A stretch of DNA of 64,000 nucleotides, from the NCBI GenBank assembly GCA_964505215.1, contig CAZDGU010000001.1:434001-498000 (forward strand), written 5' to 3'. Both the position numbers and the translations under genes were made by a program. Positions 53,654-63,093 of this stretch are shown here, in pieces. This stretch comes from Gracilimonas sp964505215 (GTDB lineage: Bacteria; Bacteroidota; Rhodothermia; Balneolales; Balneolaceae). Within the stretch, counting starts at the first letter, position 1. Each line of letters starts with the position of its first letter. The notes below the pieces were generated by a model. It had not been told where the DNA came from. It did no database searches and was given only the letters and a program-made list of their open reading frames with translations.

Positions 53654-54319
53654 ATGAGGAATTCTCAAATTATTTCTGAAACTGAAACATTCATTCGGCA
53701 AAATTTTGAAGGGGAAGGCACCGGGCACGATTGGTGGCATATTCACCGCGTTAGAAACACGGCCCTGACACTTGGCAAAGTAGAAAAAGCGGATTTATTT
53801 ATTGTAGAACTGGCAGCTCTACTGCATGATGTTGCCGATCACAAATTCCATGACGGTGATGAAGAAATTGGACCTGCCACAGCCCAAAAATGGCTTCAAC
53901 AATTAGAAGTTCAACCCCGCATAATAACTGCCGTTTGCGACATCATTCGAGGTATTTCTTTTAAAGGGGCAAAGGTAGCAACGCCCATGAAAACTATTGA
54001 AGGCAAAGTGGTGCAAGATGCCGACCGGCTGGATGCTCTGGGCGCCATCGGGGTTGCCCGCGCTTTTGCCTATGGCGGATATAAGAAACGTGAACTCTAT
54101 AATCCGGATATTTTACCCGAAGAACACCACTCGTTTGAACAGTACAAAAAAAGTACAGGCCCAACGATTAATCACTTTTATGAAAAGCTGTTTTTGCTGA
54201 AAGATCGCATGAATACAGATTCAGGGCGCAAGCTTGCCGAAAGCAGGCATATATTTATGAAGCAGTTTGTTGCCCAATTTATGGGTGAATGGAATGGAAA
54301 TGACAGCTGTAATAAGTAA
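53654..54319 (+). CDS. HD-domain phosphohydrolase
   Basis: A 221-residue YedJ/Rv-type HD hydrolase. Metal-binding His/Asp residues are in HDWWHIHRVRNTAL (the first His), ALLHDVADHKF (HD pair) and VVQDADRLDALGAIGVARAF (the last Asp). Such proteins are metal-dependent phosphohydrolases, with substrates that may include nucleotides. It ends 12 bp before the convergent rsmE gene. Substrate not known. Confidence 0.9.
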   Translation: MRNSQIISETETFIRQNFEGEGTGHDWWHIHRVRNTALTLGKVEKADLFIVELAALLHDVADHKFHDGDEEIGPATAQKWLQQLEVQPRIITAVCDIIRGISFKGAKVATPMKTIEGKVVQDADRLDALGAIGVARAFAYGGYKKRELYNPDILPEEHHSFEQYKKSTGPTINHFYEKLFLLKDRMNTDSGRKLAESRHIFMKQFVAQFMGEWNGNDSCNK

Positions 54320-54331
54320 AGTATATCTGCT

Positions 54332-55027
54332 TCAGTCTGAAAACAAATAGTGTGAAAGCATGCTGAGTACCGCCGTTTCTGCCCGCAGGCGATTTGGCCC
54401 AAGCGAGACTAAAGACGCATTATGAGCTTTAGCTAATTCCACTTCTCTTGCCGAAAATCCGCCTTCAGGTCCAACCAATAATAAGTTTTCAGGGTGAGAA
54501 AGTTCTTTAGGCTGCTGTGCACCTTCTTCAAAATGCGCCATAATGGGGTGATGAGAACCGTACACCTCAAAAACTTGATCCAGCGATTTCAGGAACCGCA
54601 CGGCCGGCAGCCAGCTCCTTTTACTCTGCTTAAAAGCACTGAGCACAATAGACTGAATTCGGCTTTCATTTATTTTAGAACGCTCGGAATGATCGGCATT
54701 GAAGATGCAAATTTCCCAGGCATTCAATTCAACTGCTTTCTCAACGGCAAACTCTAATCGATCACGCTTTTTGATGGCCCCAAAGGCAAGTACTTTTTTT
54801 ACGGGGGGCTCCGGTTTCTTTATTTTTTCTGTAACAGAGGAGATTAATTTCTTTTTAGAGATGGTTAAAATTCGGGTTTTATAATGCGTTCCCTTCCCAT
54901 CGGCTGCATATAAATCATCTCCTTCCGAAAACCGCAGTACTTTTGCGGCGTGAATGGCTTCCTGACCTACTATTTCGAGCTGATTTCCTGTTATATTTTG
55001 GGGATGTACAAAAAATAAGTTATCCAT
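54332..55027 (-). CDS. rsmE: 16S rRNA (uracil1498-N3)-methyltransferase
   Basis: 231 residues from the ATG at 55027 (MDNLFFVHPQNITGNQ). The frame extends to 55081, but RsmE proteins begin with the beta strand seen here, so the shorter start is preferred. The C-terminal SPOUT knot shows LLLVGPEGGFSAREVELAK and LGPNRLRAETAVLSML. It methylates U1498 in the ribosomal decoding region. The gene runs against the HD-hydrolase gene. Confidence 0.94.
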   Translation of the reverse strand: MDNLFFVHPQNITGNQLEIVGQEAIHAAKVLRFSEGDDLYAADGKGTHYKTRILTISKKKLISSVTEKIKKPEPPVKKVLAFGAIKKRDRLEFAVEKAVELNAWEICIFNADHSERSKINESRIQSIVLSAFKQSKRSWLPAVRFLKSLDQVFEVYGSHHPIMAHFEEGAQQPKELSHPENLLLVGPEGGFSAREVELAKAHNASLVSLGPNRLRAETAVLSMLSHYLFSD

Positions 55028-55105
55028 GTGGGGCTGATAATACCGCCTGATTTTTGTTTTCAAGATGTTAGGGTTCACCAAAATGCTTCTGTGCAGAACC
55101 GTTTG

Positions 55106-56320
55106 CTACGGCTCTTTAAAATGCTTCCCCAGTTTTAAATCCTGCCCCTGGTAATTACTGTTAATTTCCTCCCCATAAACAAAATCGGGTAGCTCGGCAT
55201 TGGGTTCAAACTGCATGCTGAATACGGTTTGTCCGTCTTCAATCATAAACGGCACATCGTGGGAGCGAACTTCCAGCACCGCCCGGGCACCTTTGTCTTT
55301 AGCAGATCCTCCAAAACCACTGTCAAAAAATCCGGCATAATGCGTTCTTAGCTCACCGGAGCCGGTATCGTAGGCCATCATTTCGCACGCTAAGTGAGGC
55401 GGAACGCGAATGCGTTCTTTAGAAGCAAATATATAAAAAGCTTCCGGCTCCAACACTAATTGATGATGTTCGTTAGCATAAATGGGCTCCCAAAACTCTT
55501 CTACCTCGTAGTAATTTATCTTTTCTAAATCTATATAATCGTTGTGTTTTTTGGCTTTATAGCCAATCACATCTCCCTTTTTTCCTTTTAACTGCACACT
55601 CATAAACAACCCTTGATTCACCTTAATTTTTTCCATTGAAACGGGTTTATGATCGTCATCAAACAAAAGTGGATCTGCATCATGAATACGAAGTAAGTCT
55701 TGATCCGGAATGATTTCAAAACCGTGGCGCACCCGCAACTGATTCAACCGCTGTCCCGTTTTTACCCGTATGGAAAACGACTTGGGAACTACTTCTAAAT
55801 ATAACTTGCCCTGATATCCGGGCGTTACTTCTTCAAAGCGATGTGAGTAATCGGTAACTACACGGGTGAAAACATCCAACCGGCCCGTGGAACTTTTGGG
55901 GTTAGCTTTGGCTGACAGATTTTCTTCGGTTGCCAATTTCACATCACGACTGCTTCCCTTCCCGTTAAACAATTCCTTTTGTAAAGACTGATTAGATTTT
56001 GGCAAGTGAAGGCTTTCTATCAGCGGAATTATATATACACAATTTTGCTCTAATACAGCTCCGTCAACAATAGAAAAATCATACATTTCGAGCTTGTTGA
56101 TTTTTTCTGCTACCGTATCACTTTCCGGCAAAAAACTGCACCGTACCCGATAGGCTTTTTCTCCCAATCTCAGGTCGATGGAATTTGGCTGGAACTGATC
56201 TTCTTCAATCGGATACTTTTCATCAGCCCGAATAATGCCCAACTCGTGGAGCAATTTTAACTTTTGAACCGGTAAAATTCCTTTAGTACGAAGCTGAACT
56301 TCTTTTAGCGTTTGTGGCAT
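55106..56320 (-). CDS. dcd: dCTP deaminase (long, two-domain type)
   Basis: A 404-residue protein with two dUTPase-like halves. The first half has QPNSIDLRLGEKAYRVR and the second FGGSAKDKGARAVLEVRSHD and CEMMAYDTGSGELRTHYAGF. This long form, unlike the 190-residue classic Dcd, is known as 2'-deoxycytidine 5'-triphosphate deaminase in alphaproteobacteria and relatives. It would make dUTP for thymidylate synthesis. Its gene ends 79 bp from the rsmE start. Confidence 0.85.
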   Translation of the reverse strand: MPQTLKEVQLRTKGILPVQKLKLLHELGIIRADEKYPIEEDQFQPNSIDLRLGEKAYRVRCSFLPESDTVAEKINKLEMYDFSIVDGAVLEQNCVYIIPLIESLHLPKSNQSLQKELFNGKGSSRDVKLATEENLSAKANPKSSTGRLDVFTRVVTDYSHRFEEVTPGYQGKLYLEVVPKSFSIRVKTGQRLNQLRVRHGFEIIPDQDLLRIHDADPLLFDDDHKPVSMEKIKVNQGLFMSVQLKGKKGDVIGYKAKKHNDYIDLEKINYYEVEEFWEPIYANEHHQLVLEPEAFYIFASKERIRVPPHLACEMMAYDTGSGELRTHYAGFFDSGFGGSAKDKGARAVLEVRSHDVPFMIEDGQTVFSMQFEPNAELPDFVYGEEINSNYQGQDLKLGKHFKEP

Positions 56321-56433
56321 AGAATAATAATGCGTGCTTATTTTTGTAGGAAGATAACGACCACATTTGAATATTCAATATGGAATAATTGATATTTAAA
56401 CCAAACAATAGTTAAGATGCAAAATCGGTGAAA

Positions 56434-57565
56434 TTATTCCCACTCAGAAATAACTATTTCAGGGCCATTTTCGGATTCCCGCCGCATAAAAATCCGGTTT
56501 CCTTTTGCATTCATAAACGTGTGGCCTTCGGGTAAATCCAAACTTACCAGCGCATTTCCACTTTTATCAAAAATCAACCAATCGCCTTTTAGCGCATCTC
56601 CACTGAATATATGTACCCAAATCCGATCATCGGCATCAGCTTCCAAACCGCCAATAACCGAGCGGTAATCCGGCATGTGAGAAAGTACTTCGCTTTTAAA
56701 GCGATCAGGATTTTTAGCATTTTTATAGCTCTGCATAAAAGCTTGCTCTTTTTCCTGCGAGGTTAGTTTTTTACGGGTATCGGGAAGTGACAGTACCCGC
56801 TTAATCTCTCCTGATTTGTTATAAAGCTTTACTTCCGGTTCGTTGTTCGTTGCATAAATAAGAAAATTATTAATGTTAGCATAAAACCCACGCTCGGCAT
56901 AGGGTACACTCAGAATTCCGTTTTCATATTCAAACTCGGGGATAAAGTCTAAGGCAAATGAGTTTTGGGTAGTATCTCTTGTAAAAGAAGAGGTGTAAGG
57001 CACCATTACAATTTTTGTAACTCTGGGATTTTTTTGAGACGAGATATTAAAATCGTAGTACAAAGCGATGTATGTGTCATCGTTGTTGGCTATCAATTCC
57101 CTGAACATAGCGGCCGGGTGTTCTTTCATCATCGCGTATTGAAAATCGCTGATTTTACCCCGATTTAACTTCCCATCTTTTACATCATAGCTTGTTATTC
57201 TTGAACTCCTGTCATCTACAACACTAATGGTACTTCCTTTCACAATAACATTGCTGATTCTTTCAAATTCGCCCGGGCCACGTCCTTCTCCCCCCATAAA
57301 TACCTAATACATGTGCCGACTCATCAAAATGGTACAGCTGTAATCTTTTTGCATCACCCACTATAAACTCACCATTTAAAACAGGGGCAATAATGTTAGG
57401 CTGAGCAAAAAACAGTTCGTCATTTGCTTCGGTGAAGGATTCCACTTCCTGCACATTTACTTTTTCAGGAAATTGAAATTCTTCCCCATTTTGTTTCTCC
57501 ACTTCTGACGAACAAGAAATTAGTGAGGCTGAAATTAACGCTGTAATTATAAAGAGCTTATTCAT
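56434..57565 (-). pseudogene. 6-bladed beta-propeller lipoprotein split by a frameshift
   Basis: Two frames together make one protein. The first (57565 to about 57290) starts with a lipoprotein signal peptide MNKLFIITALISASLISC and reads to LGIYGGRR; the second (to 56434) begins GGEGRGPGEFERISNVIVKG. Removing one G from the six-G run (57290-57295) joins them as LGIYGGEGRGPGEFER, a 376-residue 6-bladed propeller typical of this group. It is either a sequencing error in a homopolymer, a decayed gene or a phase-variable one. Function unknown. Confidence 0.8.
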
Positions 57566-57642
57566 GATGCCTTGAATGCAATTAATACTAATTTACTAAT
57601 GATATAGTAATTAATATTGACGAAACATTAAAGACAAATAGT

Positions 57643-57843
57643 TTACAAACCTGAAGCTTCGTTTTTCCGGCGATCCCGCAGCTTTTTAAGTGCATATCCG
57701 CCTCCGGCCAGTGCCAGCAAGCTCAGCCCACCATCAATAGGAGCCTGGCCCGGTGCCGCAGGAAGGCTCGGTTGCGCTATTGCAATACTACTAATCAACA
57801 GCACGAGCAAAATGGTGAGAGAAACAAATTCCAGTGTTTTCAT
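57643..57843 (-). CDS. PID-CTERM-like small exported protein
   Basis: A 66-residue protein: signal peptide ending IAIAQ at about residue 24, a short Pro/Ala segment, then PIDGGLSLLALAGGGYALKK and a basic tail LRDRRK. The PIDGGL start, hydrophobic helix and basic end match the PID-CTERM sorting-signal type of Bacteroidota relatives. The mature part would be only about 15 residues before the signal. It lies 38 bp downstream of the gene order's sorted surface protein start side (next gene ends at 57882), on the same strand. Confidence 0.8.
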   Translation of the reverse strand: MKTLEFVSLTILLVLLISSIAIAQPSLPAAPGQAPIDGGLSLLALAGGGYALKKLRDRRKNEASGL

Positions 57844-57881
57844 AGTCTTAGAATTTTGGAGTGAAAGCTTTTGGCTGTGAT

Positions 57882-60800
57882 TTACTTAATCAGCGTCATC
57901 TGTCGGGTTAATATTTGGTTGCCGGCCTGCAGACGGTAGTAATAAATACCACTGGCCATATTTGCCGCATTCCAACTCACCCGATACGTACCGGTTGATT
58001 GCGCCTTATTCACTAACGTTTCTACCTGCTGCCCCATCACGTTATAAATGGTGAGTGTTACCGGCCCGTTTTCTGCCACGCTGTACTGAATGCGCGTGCT
58101 TGGGTTGAACGGATTTGGATAGTTTTGCTCGAGGGAGAACTGTTCGGGTTGCTCATTTGGCTCAGTTTCTACGGAAACGCCTTCCGGTCGGATAGTGATG
58201 CTAAAGCCGGAACTTCCCAATGATTTTTCGCGCGTTACGCTAACGGGAGAAAGCACGCTAAAAGCTGTTTTCTCTTTTACCATTTTTGCTTTGTTTGCTA
58301 TCTGAAACGTACAGCTTTGCTGTTCTCTTAGGTCAAGTGTCTCGCCGGTATTATAATTGTTGAACACAATTCTCCAATTGTCAGGAATATTTTTAAGATC
58401 AGTCGCTCTCAGCGTCACTTCTCCGCCTTTTGCGGCATATCCGCCGTCTATTTTTCGGAAGAAATTAACTTCTAACGGAAACTCAACGTCTTCTTTTAGA
58501 TCGAATGGCAAATTGTTGATGTCCATCAGCTCTCCATCTACCATGGTACTTAGGCTTAAGTGGTCGGTGTGATCGAGCGGCGATAATTTGAGCCCATCGT
58601 AATTATCTTTACCAATTTCGCCTTCATTTGTAAAGGAGAAGTAGGCATCATTCACCAAACCGCCCATTTGGGCAATCATCCTAAAAGAAGCGCTTTGTGT
58701 AGATTGCTTATAGAATGTATTGCCTGAAACACTTTTTGCAGCTTCTGTGAATGTGAGTACCGGACCGGTAGTTATTGTGGCTGCATTTTGGGTCCAAAAA
58801 CCTTGGAAAGTGGCAATTTTACCGTCTTTAAGTGAACCCGCAGTGCCATTCCATGTACGGTAGCCACCACCAGCCTCTTCATTTGCTAATACATCATCAC
58901 CACTATTGGCCTCAATAGGATCATAGCCATGGTCGTACACATAAACGGTGCCTTTTAAGTCGGTTGAGTTACTATATAACACATCCCATTCAATGATAGA
59001 AGCATACGGATTCCCTACCAAGCTCCAACCTTCTGCCCCTGAGTTAAGTGTGGTTGCTACGTTACCACTGTTTTCAGTACCGGAAAGAGAGAGAGTTTTT
59101 GGAAAACCTTCGGGTGTTCCATCATAATCATCATCGCTGTACACATAAGTGATGAATCCTTGACCTGAGGGCATAGCATCTGTTAAGTTGCTAATAGGGC
59201 CGAAGCTTTCTGTCCCTACATTAAAGGTTTGAACATTAGCAGCACCAGAAGTGTAGTTAGCACCTGAAAAACCTTGAGTCCAGATGGAACCGAGTAAATC
59301 AGAGTATTTACCATCAGAAACTGGCGTAGAAAGCATGCGCCAGCCTTCGGTGCCGTCAACTGTTACATTATAGGTTCCGATATCGTATTTAGACCAGGCA
59401 ATGTCATCAACTATAATTTGATTACCGGTGATATTTTTAATCTCAATCACAATATCTCCAGACACGTTTATATTATTCACGGTAAACGCATGCATGTTGT
59501 AGTCATCAAAAGCAGTAGAGGCTCCTTGAGATTCTCCATTCACAAACAATTCAACCTGGCGGTCGCCACTACCGGTAAATCCTTTGTAAAGCTTGACAGA
59601 AAAATCACCTATTCCTCCGGAAATAGAGTTTGAGATTATTTTACTATTATCAGATGACTTTCTCAGCATAATAGCTTTTCCAGCAATTCCTGAATTATTT
59701 GCGTCTCCGTTTTCATCACGAGATTCAATATAATTCCAGATAATCCCATCATTTCCAACAAAACTATCATCCCTATAGCCTCCTGTTGCGTTAGAATTAG
59801 AAAAGTCTTCTACAAAGTCGGGAGAGCTAATTGTTATAGTTGAGCTAACTGCACCGGTAAGTGAGCCATCGGTGGCTTGGATGGTATAGTCCCCGTCTGT
59901 GTCAAAGGTGATATCATCGAACGTTACTACACCGGCTACCGCAGTTTTTGTGAGTGTTCCGCCTATAGTTCCAGGCCCGGAAGCTTTAGAAAGAGTAATG
60001 TCTTTAGTGTAATTCAAATCTGTACTTCCATCACCGCTTCTTTGAGCTACAACTCTAAATCTGTTTAAAGATTGAGCCTTAAACCCAATACCGGGAACTT
60101 GTTCAAATACCAGTTGATCGGCAGCAGCTAAAACCTCAAATGCAGCACTTGTTCCGGCAGTTAAATTGGAAGCATCATCAGCTGCAGATATAGTAACACC
60201 CAATTCGGCCGTATTGTAAGTAACTCCGGAAATGGTGACTTCATTTGTACCATCAGCTATAGTTCCTGTTAAGGTTCCACCTAATGCACCCGTCCCTCCA
60301 TCTCTGGTTAATGTGATATCAACAGCACTTGAAACATTTGCAGGCAAGCCCCCTGAATCTTGAGCTTGTACAGTGACATCGAAAGGGGTGCCAACAGAGG
60401 GAACTGATGGACTTATTGAAGTAATTGCTAATTTTGTGGCAGGATTTGCAGCACCTAAAGTTGGGGTGATTTCAATGTCGTCAATGGCAATTTCATCCCT
60501 TGAGCCACTTCCACCAACGTCATCACTCGACCATCTTATGTAATAACTTACGCCATCTGCAATATTTAAACCTGAAATAGTAGTAGATTTATTTGTTGAG
60601 GCCCAGGCAGGTGAAGCATCAGCAGCTTGGGTAGTTGTATAATTTAACCCGCTAATATCTGTATAAGTTGAATTATCCGCACTATGAGAAAAGTTCAAAG
60701 AATTTGATCTTTCTTGGTCATTATACTCCCAGATATTATAAGCTATTGCCAAATCTGTAACTACCTTACCGGTATTATTGGTTATTTTTAAAGTTATAGT

Positions 60801-61172
60801 ACCAGGTGTAAAATCAGATCCGATTGCTTGGAAACCCAAGGCATAATTAGATGTACCAACTTCAAAAGCATATAGCCCTCTGGTAGTTACTCCTCCGGTT
60901 GATCTGCCTCTTGCATAATCTCCTGATGTATTAGTCCCACCAAAATTTAAAACACCATCACTCAATCCTGTCACAGCCCAGGCATTTGAATTTAATTGGC
61001 CTGTAGCAGGAGTTGGCGAAAATCCAGTACCAGCGAAAGCACCCTCATTAACTCCATTGACAGTTGTCGTAAAATCTATCGTAATTTTAGACGCATCATT
61101 TAATGAAACCTGCCCCCATCCAATCCCCGAAAATAGAAAAAGAAGTGCGATAGTCAGTATCGTTTTTTTCAT
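57882..61172 (-). CDS. Large surface protein with Ig-like repeats and T9SS-type sorting domain
   Basis: A 1096-residue exported protein. Signal peptide MKKTILTIALLFLFSGIGWG; residues about 25-240 form a jelly-roll-like domain; about 245-460 carry two or three invasin/filamin-like Ig repeats (ITLTRDGGTGALGGTLTGTI; ITLSKASGPGTIGGTLTKTA); a further beta-rich part follows; the tail has LEQNYPNPFNPSTRIQYSVA and GIYYYRLQAGNQILTRQMTL. The tail directs export and surface attachment. No catalytic motif was seen; adhesion or matrix function is likely. Confidence 0.88.
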   Translation of the reverse strand: MKKTILTIALLFLFSGIGWGQVSLNDASKITIDFTTTVNGVNEGAFAGTGFSPTPATGQLNSNAWAVTGLSDGVLNFGGTNTSGDYARGRSTGGVTTRGLYAFEVGTSNYALGFQAIGSDFTPGTITLKITNNTGKVVTDLAIAYNIWEYNDQERSNSLNFSHSADNSTYTDISGLNYTTTQAADASPAWASTNKSTTISGLNIADGVSYYIRWSSDDVGGSGSRDEIAIDDIEITPTLGAANPATKLAITSISPSVPSVGTPFDVTVQAQDSGGLPANVSSAVDITLTRDGGTGALGGTLTGTIADGTNEVTISGVTYNTAELGVTISAADDASNLTAGTSAAFEVLAAADQLVFEQVPGIGFKAQSLNRFRVVAQRSGDGSTDLNYTKDITLSKASGPGTIGGTLTKTAVAGVVTFDDITFDTDGDYTIQATDGSLTGAVSSTITISSPDFVEDFSNSNATGGYRDDSFVGNDGIIWNYIESRDENGDANNSGIAGKAIMLRKSSDNSKIISNSISGGIGDFSVKLYKGFTGSGDRQVELFVNGESQGASTAFDDYNMHAFTVNNINVSGDIVIEIKNITGNQIIVDDIAWSKYDIGTYNVTVDGTEGWRMLSTPVSDGKYSDLLGSIWTQGFSGANYTSGAANVQTFNVGTESFGPISNLTDAMPSGQGFITYVYSDDDYDGTPEGFPKTLSLSGTENSGNVATTLNSGAEGWSLVGNPYASIIEWDVLYSNSTDLKGTVYVYDHGYDPIEANSGDDVLANEEAGGGYRTWNGTAGSLKDGKIATFQGFWTQNAATITTGPVLTFTEAAKSVSGNTFYKQSTQSASFRMIAQMGGLVNDAYFSFTNEGEIGKDNYDGLKLSPLDHTDHLSLSTMVDGELMDINNLPFDLKEDVEFPLEVNFFRKIDGGYAAKGGEVTLRATDLKNIPDNWRIVFNNYNTGETLDLREQQSCTFQIANKAKMVKEKTAFSVLSPVSVTREKSLGSSGFSITIRPEGVSVETEPNEQPEQFSLEQNYPNPFNPSTRIQYSVAENGPVTLTIYNVMGQQVETLVNKAQSTGTYRVSWNAANMASGIYYYRLQAGNQILTRQMTLIK

Positions 61173-61500
61173 AACCTTAATCTTAAATTACAACTATTCC
61201 CCTTTTATGTAACTGCGAACTGATTACAAACAGGAGTTAATCCAGTAAGTTTTAGCGAGAGATTAGATATAAAACCTAATATCCACTTAAATCGTACATA
61301 TTTTTATTTAATTTAGCAAGTTTCACGGAAGTGTGGTGTGAAGGACTTCTTATCATCGAGCCGAAAGAAGAGCTTATTTGGCAGGATAATGAATGTATGA
61401 AAGACAGAGATAGAAGGGATTGCTGGGAATATATGGTGCTTTTTTCTTTTTCAATCCCGGTAATAAAAAAGGCCCCAAAAAATGGAGCCTTTTAAAATTC
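61173..61500. other. Intergenic stretch upstream of the large surface protein
   Basis: 328 bases without a gene. It should hold the surface-protein promoter (about 61180-61320) and the terminator of the AURKAIP1/COX24 peptide at 61460-61492. Confidence 0.5.
61460..61492 (-). terminator. Terminator after the AURKAIP1/COX24 peptide gene
   Basis: On the minus strand AAAGGCTCC (61492-61484) pairs with GGGGCCTTT (61476-61468) over a T-rich loop and runs into a T-tract; 9 bp below the stop. Confidence 0.8.
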
Positions 61501-61593
61501 TTATTTTTTCTTCTTATGTCTGTTTTTTCTCAGACGTTTTTTTCGTTTATGCTTTGCAATTTTTGCGCGCTTTCTTTTTTTACCACTTGGCAT
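61501..61593 (-). CDS. AURKAIP1/COX24-domain ribosomal peptide
   Basis: A 30-residue, almost purely basic peptide, MPSGKKRKRAKIAKHKRKKR followed by LRKNRHKKKK. GGTGAG stands 6 nt before the ATG at 61593. The size, PSGKKRKR start and KNRHKKK end match the AURKAIP1/COX24 (mS38-like) small-subunit proteins conserved in Bacteroidota relatives. It is too short for most gene callers. A strong terminator follows. Confidence 0.9.
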   Translation of the reverse strand: MPSGKKRKRAKIAKHKRKKRLRKNRHKKKK

Positions 61594-61676
61594 AAATACT
61601 CACCTTTAATAAGTTTATATAAAATTACTGTTGTTCGAACGCTTCAAAAATAAGAAGATTTGCAGCGTTTTCTAAA

Positions 61677-61970
61677 TCAATTTTCAACCATATGAGCATC
61701 ATTTACGGCTTCTTTAAAATCTTTTGATACTTTAAGCACCGGTGCGTACTGCTCGGGAACAATTACTTCTTCATTGGTTTTGGGATTTCGGGCAACGCGC
61801 TGTGCACGTTTTACCACTTTAAAGCTACCAAATCCACGCAACTCAATATGCTCTCCGCGCTTCATGGCGTCCATAACTGTTTCCATAAAACCATTTACAA
61901 CGGCTTCGGTTTCTACTTTAGTTAACCCCACTGATTGTGAAATAATATCTACAATGTCTGCCTTTGTCAT
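61677..61970 (-). CDS. HU/IHF-family DNA-binding protein
   Basis: A 97-residue nucleoid protein. MTKADIVDIISQSVGLTKVE is the helical dimer half, IELRGFGSFKVVKRAQRVAR the beta arm start, and ARNPKTNEEVIVPEQYAPVL the DNA-clasping arm with the conserved RNPKT and Pro. A slightly long acidic tail ends HMVEN. It bends and packs DNA. It is 83 bp upstream of the AURKAIP1/COX24 peptide on the same strand. Confidence 0.94.
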   Translation of the reverse strand: MTKADIVDIISQSVGLTKVETEAVVNGFMETVMDAMKRGEHIELRGFGSFKVVKRAQRVARNPKTNEEVIVPEQYAPVLKVSKDFKEAVNDAHMVEN

Positions 61971-63093
61971 AGCTTAAACTGTTATTTATTAATTAAGATA
62001 ATGCCTTAAAACTACCAATTAATAAACAAAGGTGTTTAAAAATCGTTCATTTATTGCTTTAAGTTTTTAACAAGAGCCTGGGGTTTATGGTTTTAAAAGA
62101 AACCGACATTTTAAATTATAAATTGCAGGTTTTTTTATGTGGGAGTTATGGTTATTGGGAAATTGGTTTTTGTTAATGGGTTTTTGCGTAGTTCAGCTTT
62201 TTTGCCCTTGGCCACGAGGACCCATCCTTGTTCCTTCCCTAACGCGCAAGCGCGCCAAGGAAGGAGACGCTTTGGTGAAGTTACTGTTTGGTTTTGCTGT
62301 AAAGCCGGAATTGATAATTTTAGTGCTTACTTATGGTGTAACCTGAAAGAATTTTTGCCAACGCGTCCTCTTTCCTTGCGGCGGTGCCAAAGTTTAGAAA
62401 ATTTTACAGGTGAGCCGGAACCCCGAAATTCGGGGCAAAACTAAGATAGAGATAGCTCCTGTTGGATTGGGAGAAATTGGAGATTTGCAAAGTTTCTTCA
62501 TTAGACAATGACCATCACATTCATCTTGAATATCACACCCATCACAGTCGGAAATGATTTACGAAAGACCAAGCGATCGAATGGCGATGGACGATTTGTT
62601 GGGGAATGATTATTGGGGAATTGGTTATTTGTTAATCGGGCTTTCCGTTTAATGCTCGAAACTCACACCCCATCACACCCATCAAAAAAATCACACCTAT
62701 CACAGTCCAAAGTGAGGTGTTTACCAACGCACTCGCAGGTTCATCCTATTCATTCCGGCTGTGCAGTTGAGTGTTGAGGGCTAACCTCTTACTTCTCTTT
62801 TAAATGAGGTTTCCCTTTTTCTAATTTTAATTTCAGATGCCTGACAGCTTGTAAAGAAAAGCTATAATCACTCCAAAAAAGAAAATAAATTATACCTATT
62901 AATAACAACATCTTACAATTAATACATGTTGAATTAGACCGTTAATAAAGAGTTTGAAAAGCCAATTAATATTTAACTTTTAAACAGGTCTTTACAATTG
63001 CGGACGGTTCTTTACAAATGTTGTCCTTTAATATTCCCAAATCTTTTTTACTTTCAGCCTGCCTTTATTATTCCTTAACCTAATTATTTATTC
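61971..63093. other. Gene-free 1.1-kb region rich in short repeats
   Basis: No reading frame here looks like a protein. It holds: direct repeats at 62152-62180 and 62610-62640 (TTATTGGG(G)AATTGGTT type); a second pair, ATCACACCCATCACAGTC at 62532-62549 and a close copy at 62690-62707; a palindrome CCTTCC...CGCGCAAGCGCG...GGAAGG at 62233-62264; and a short CCCCGAAATTCGGGG hairpin at 62421-62435. It probably represents decayed repeat elements plus the HU and symporter promoters. Confidence 0.6.
62987..63026 (+). promoter_or_regulatory. Adjacent direct repeats before the alanine symporter
   Basis: GGTCTTTACAATTGCGGAC (62987-63005) is followed at once by GGTTCTTTACAAATGTTGTC (63006-63025). Two neighbouring near-copies of about 20 bp, roughly 70-110 bp before the symporter ATG, could be operator sites for a dimeric or two-turn regulator. 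Confidence 0.35.

Noticed and set aside
62137..62444. Two plus-strand reading frames of 69 and 101 codons
   Set aside because: Low-complexity translation crossing a GC palindrome and repeats, no ribosome-binding site, no protein-like pattern.
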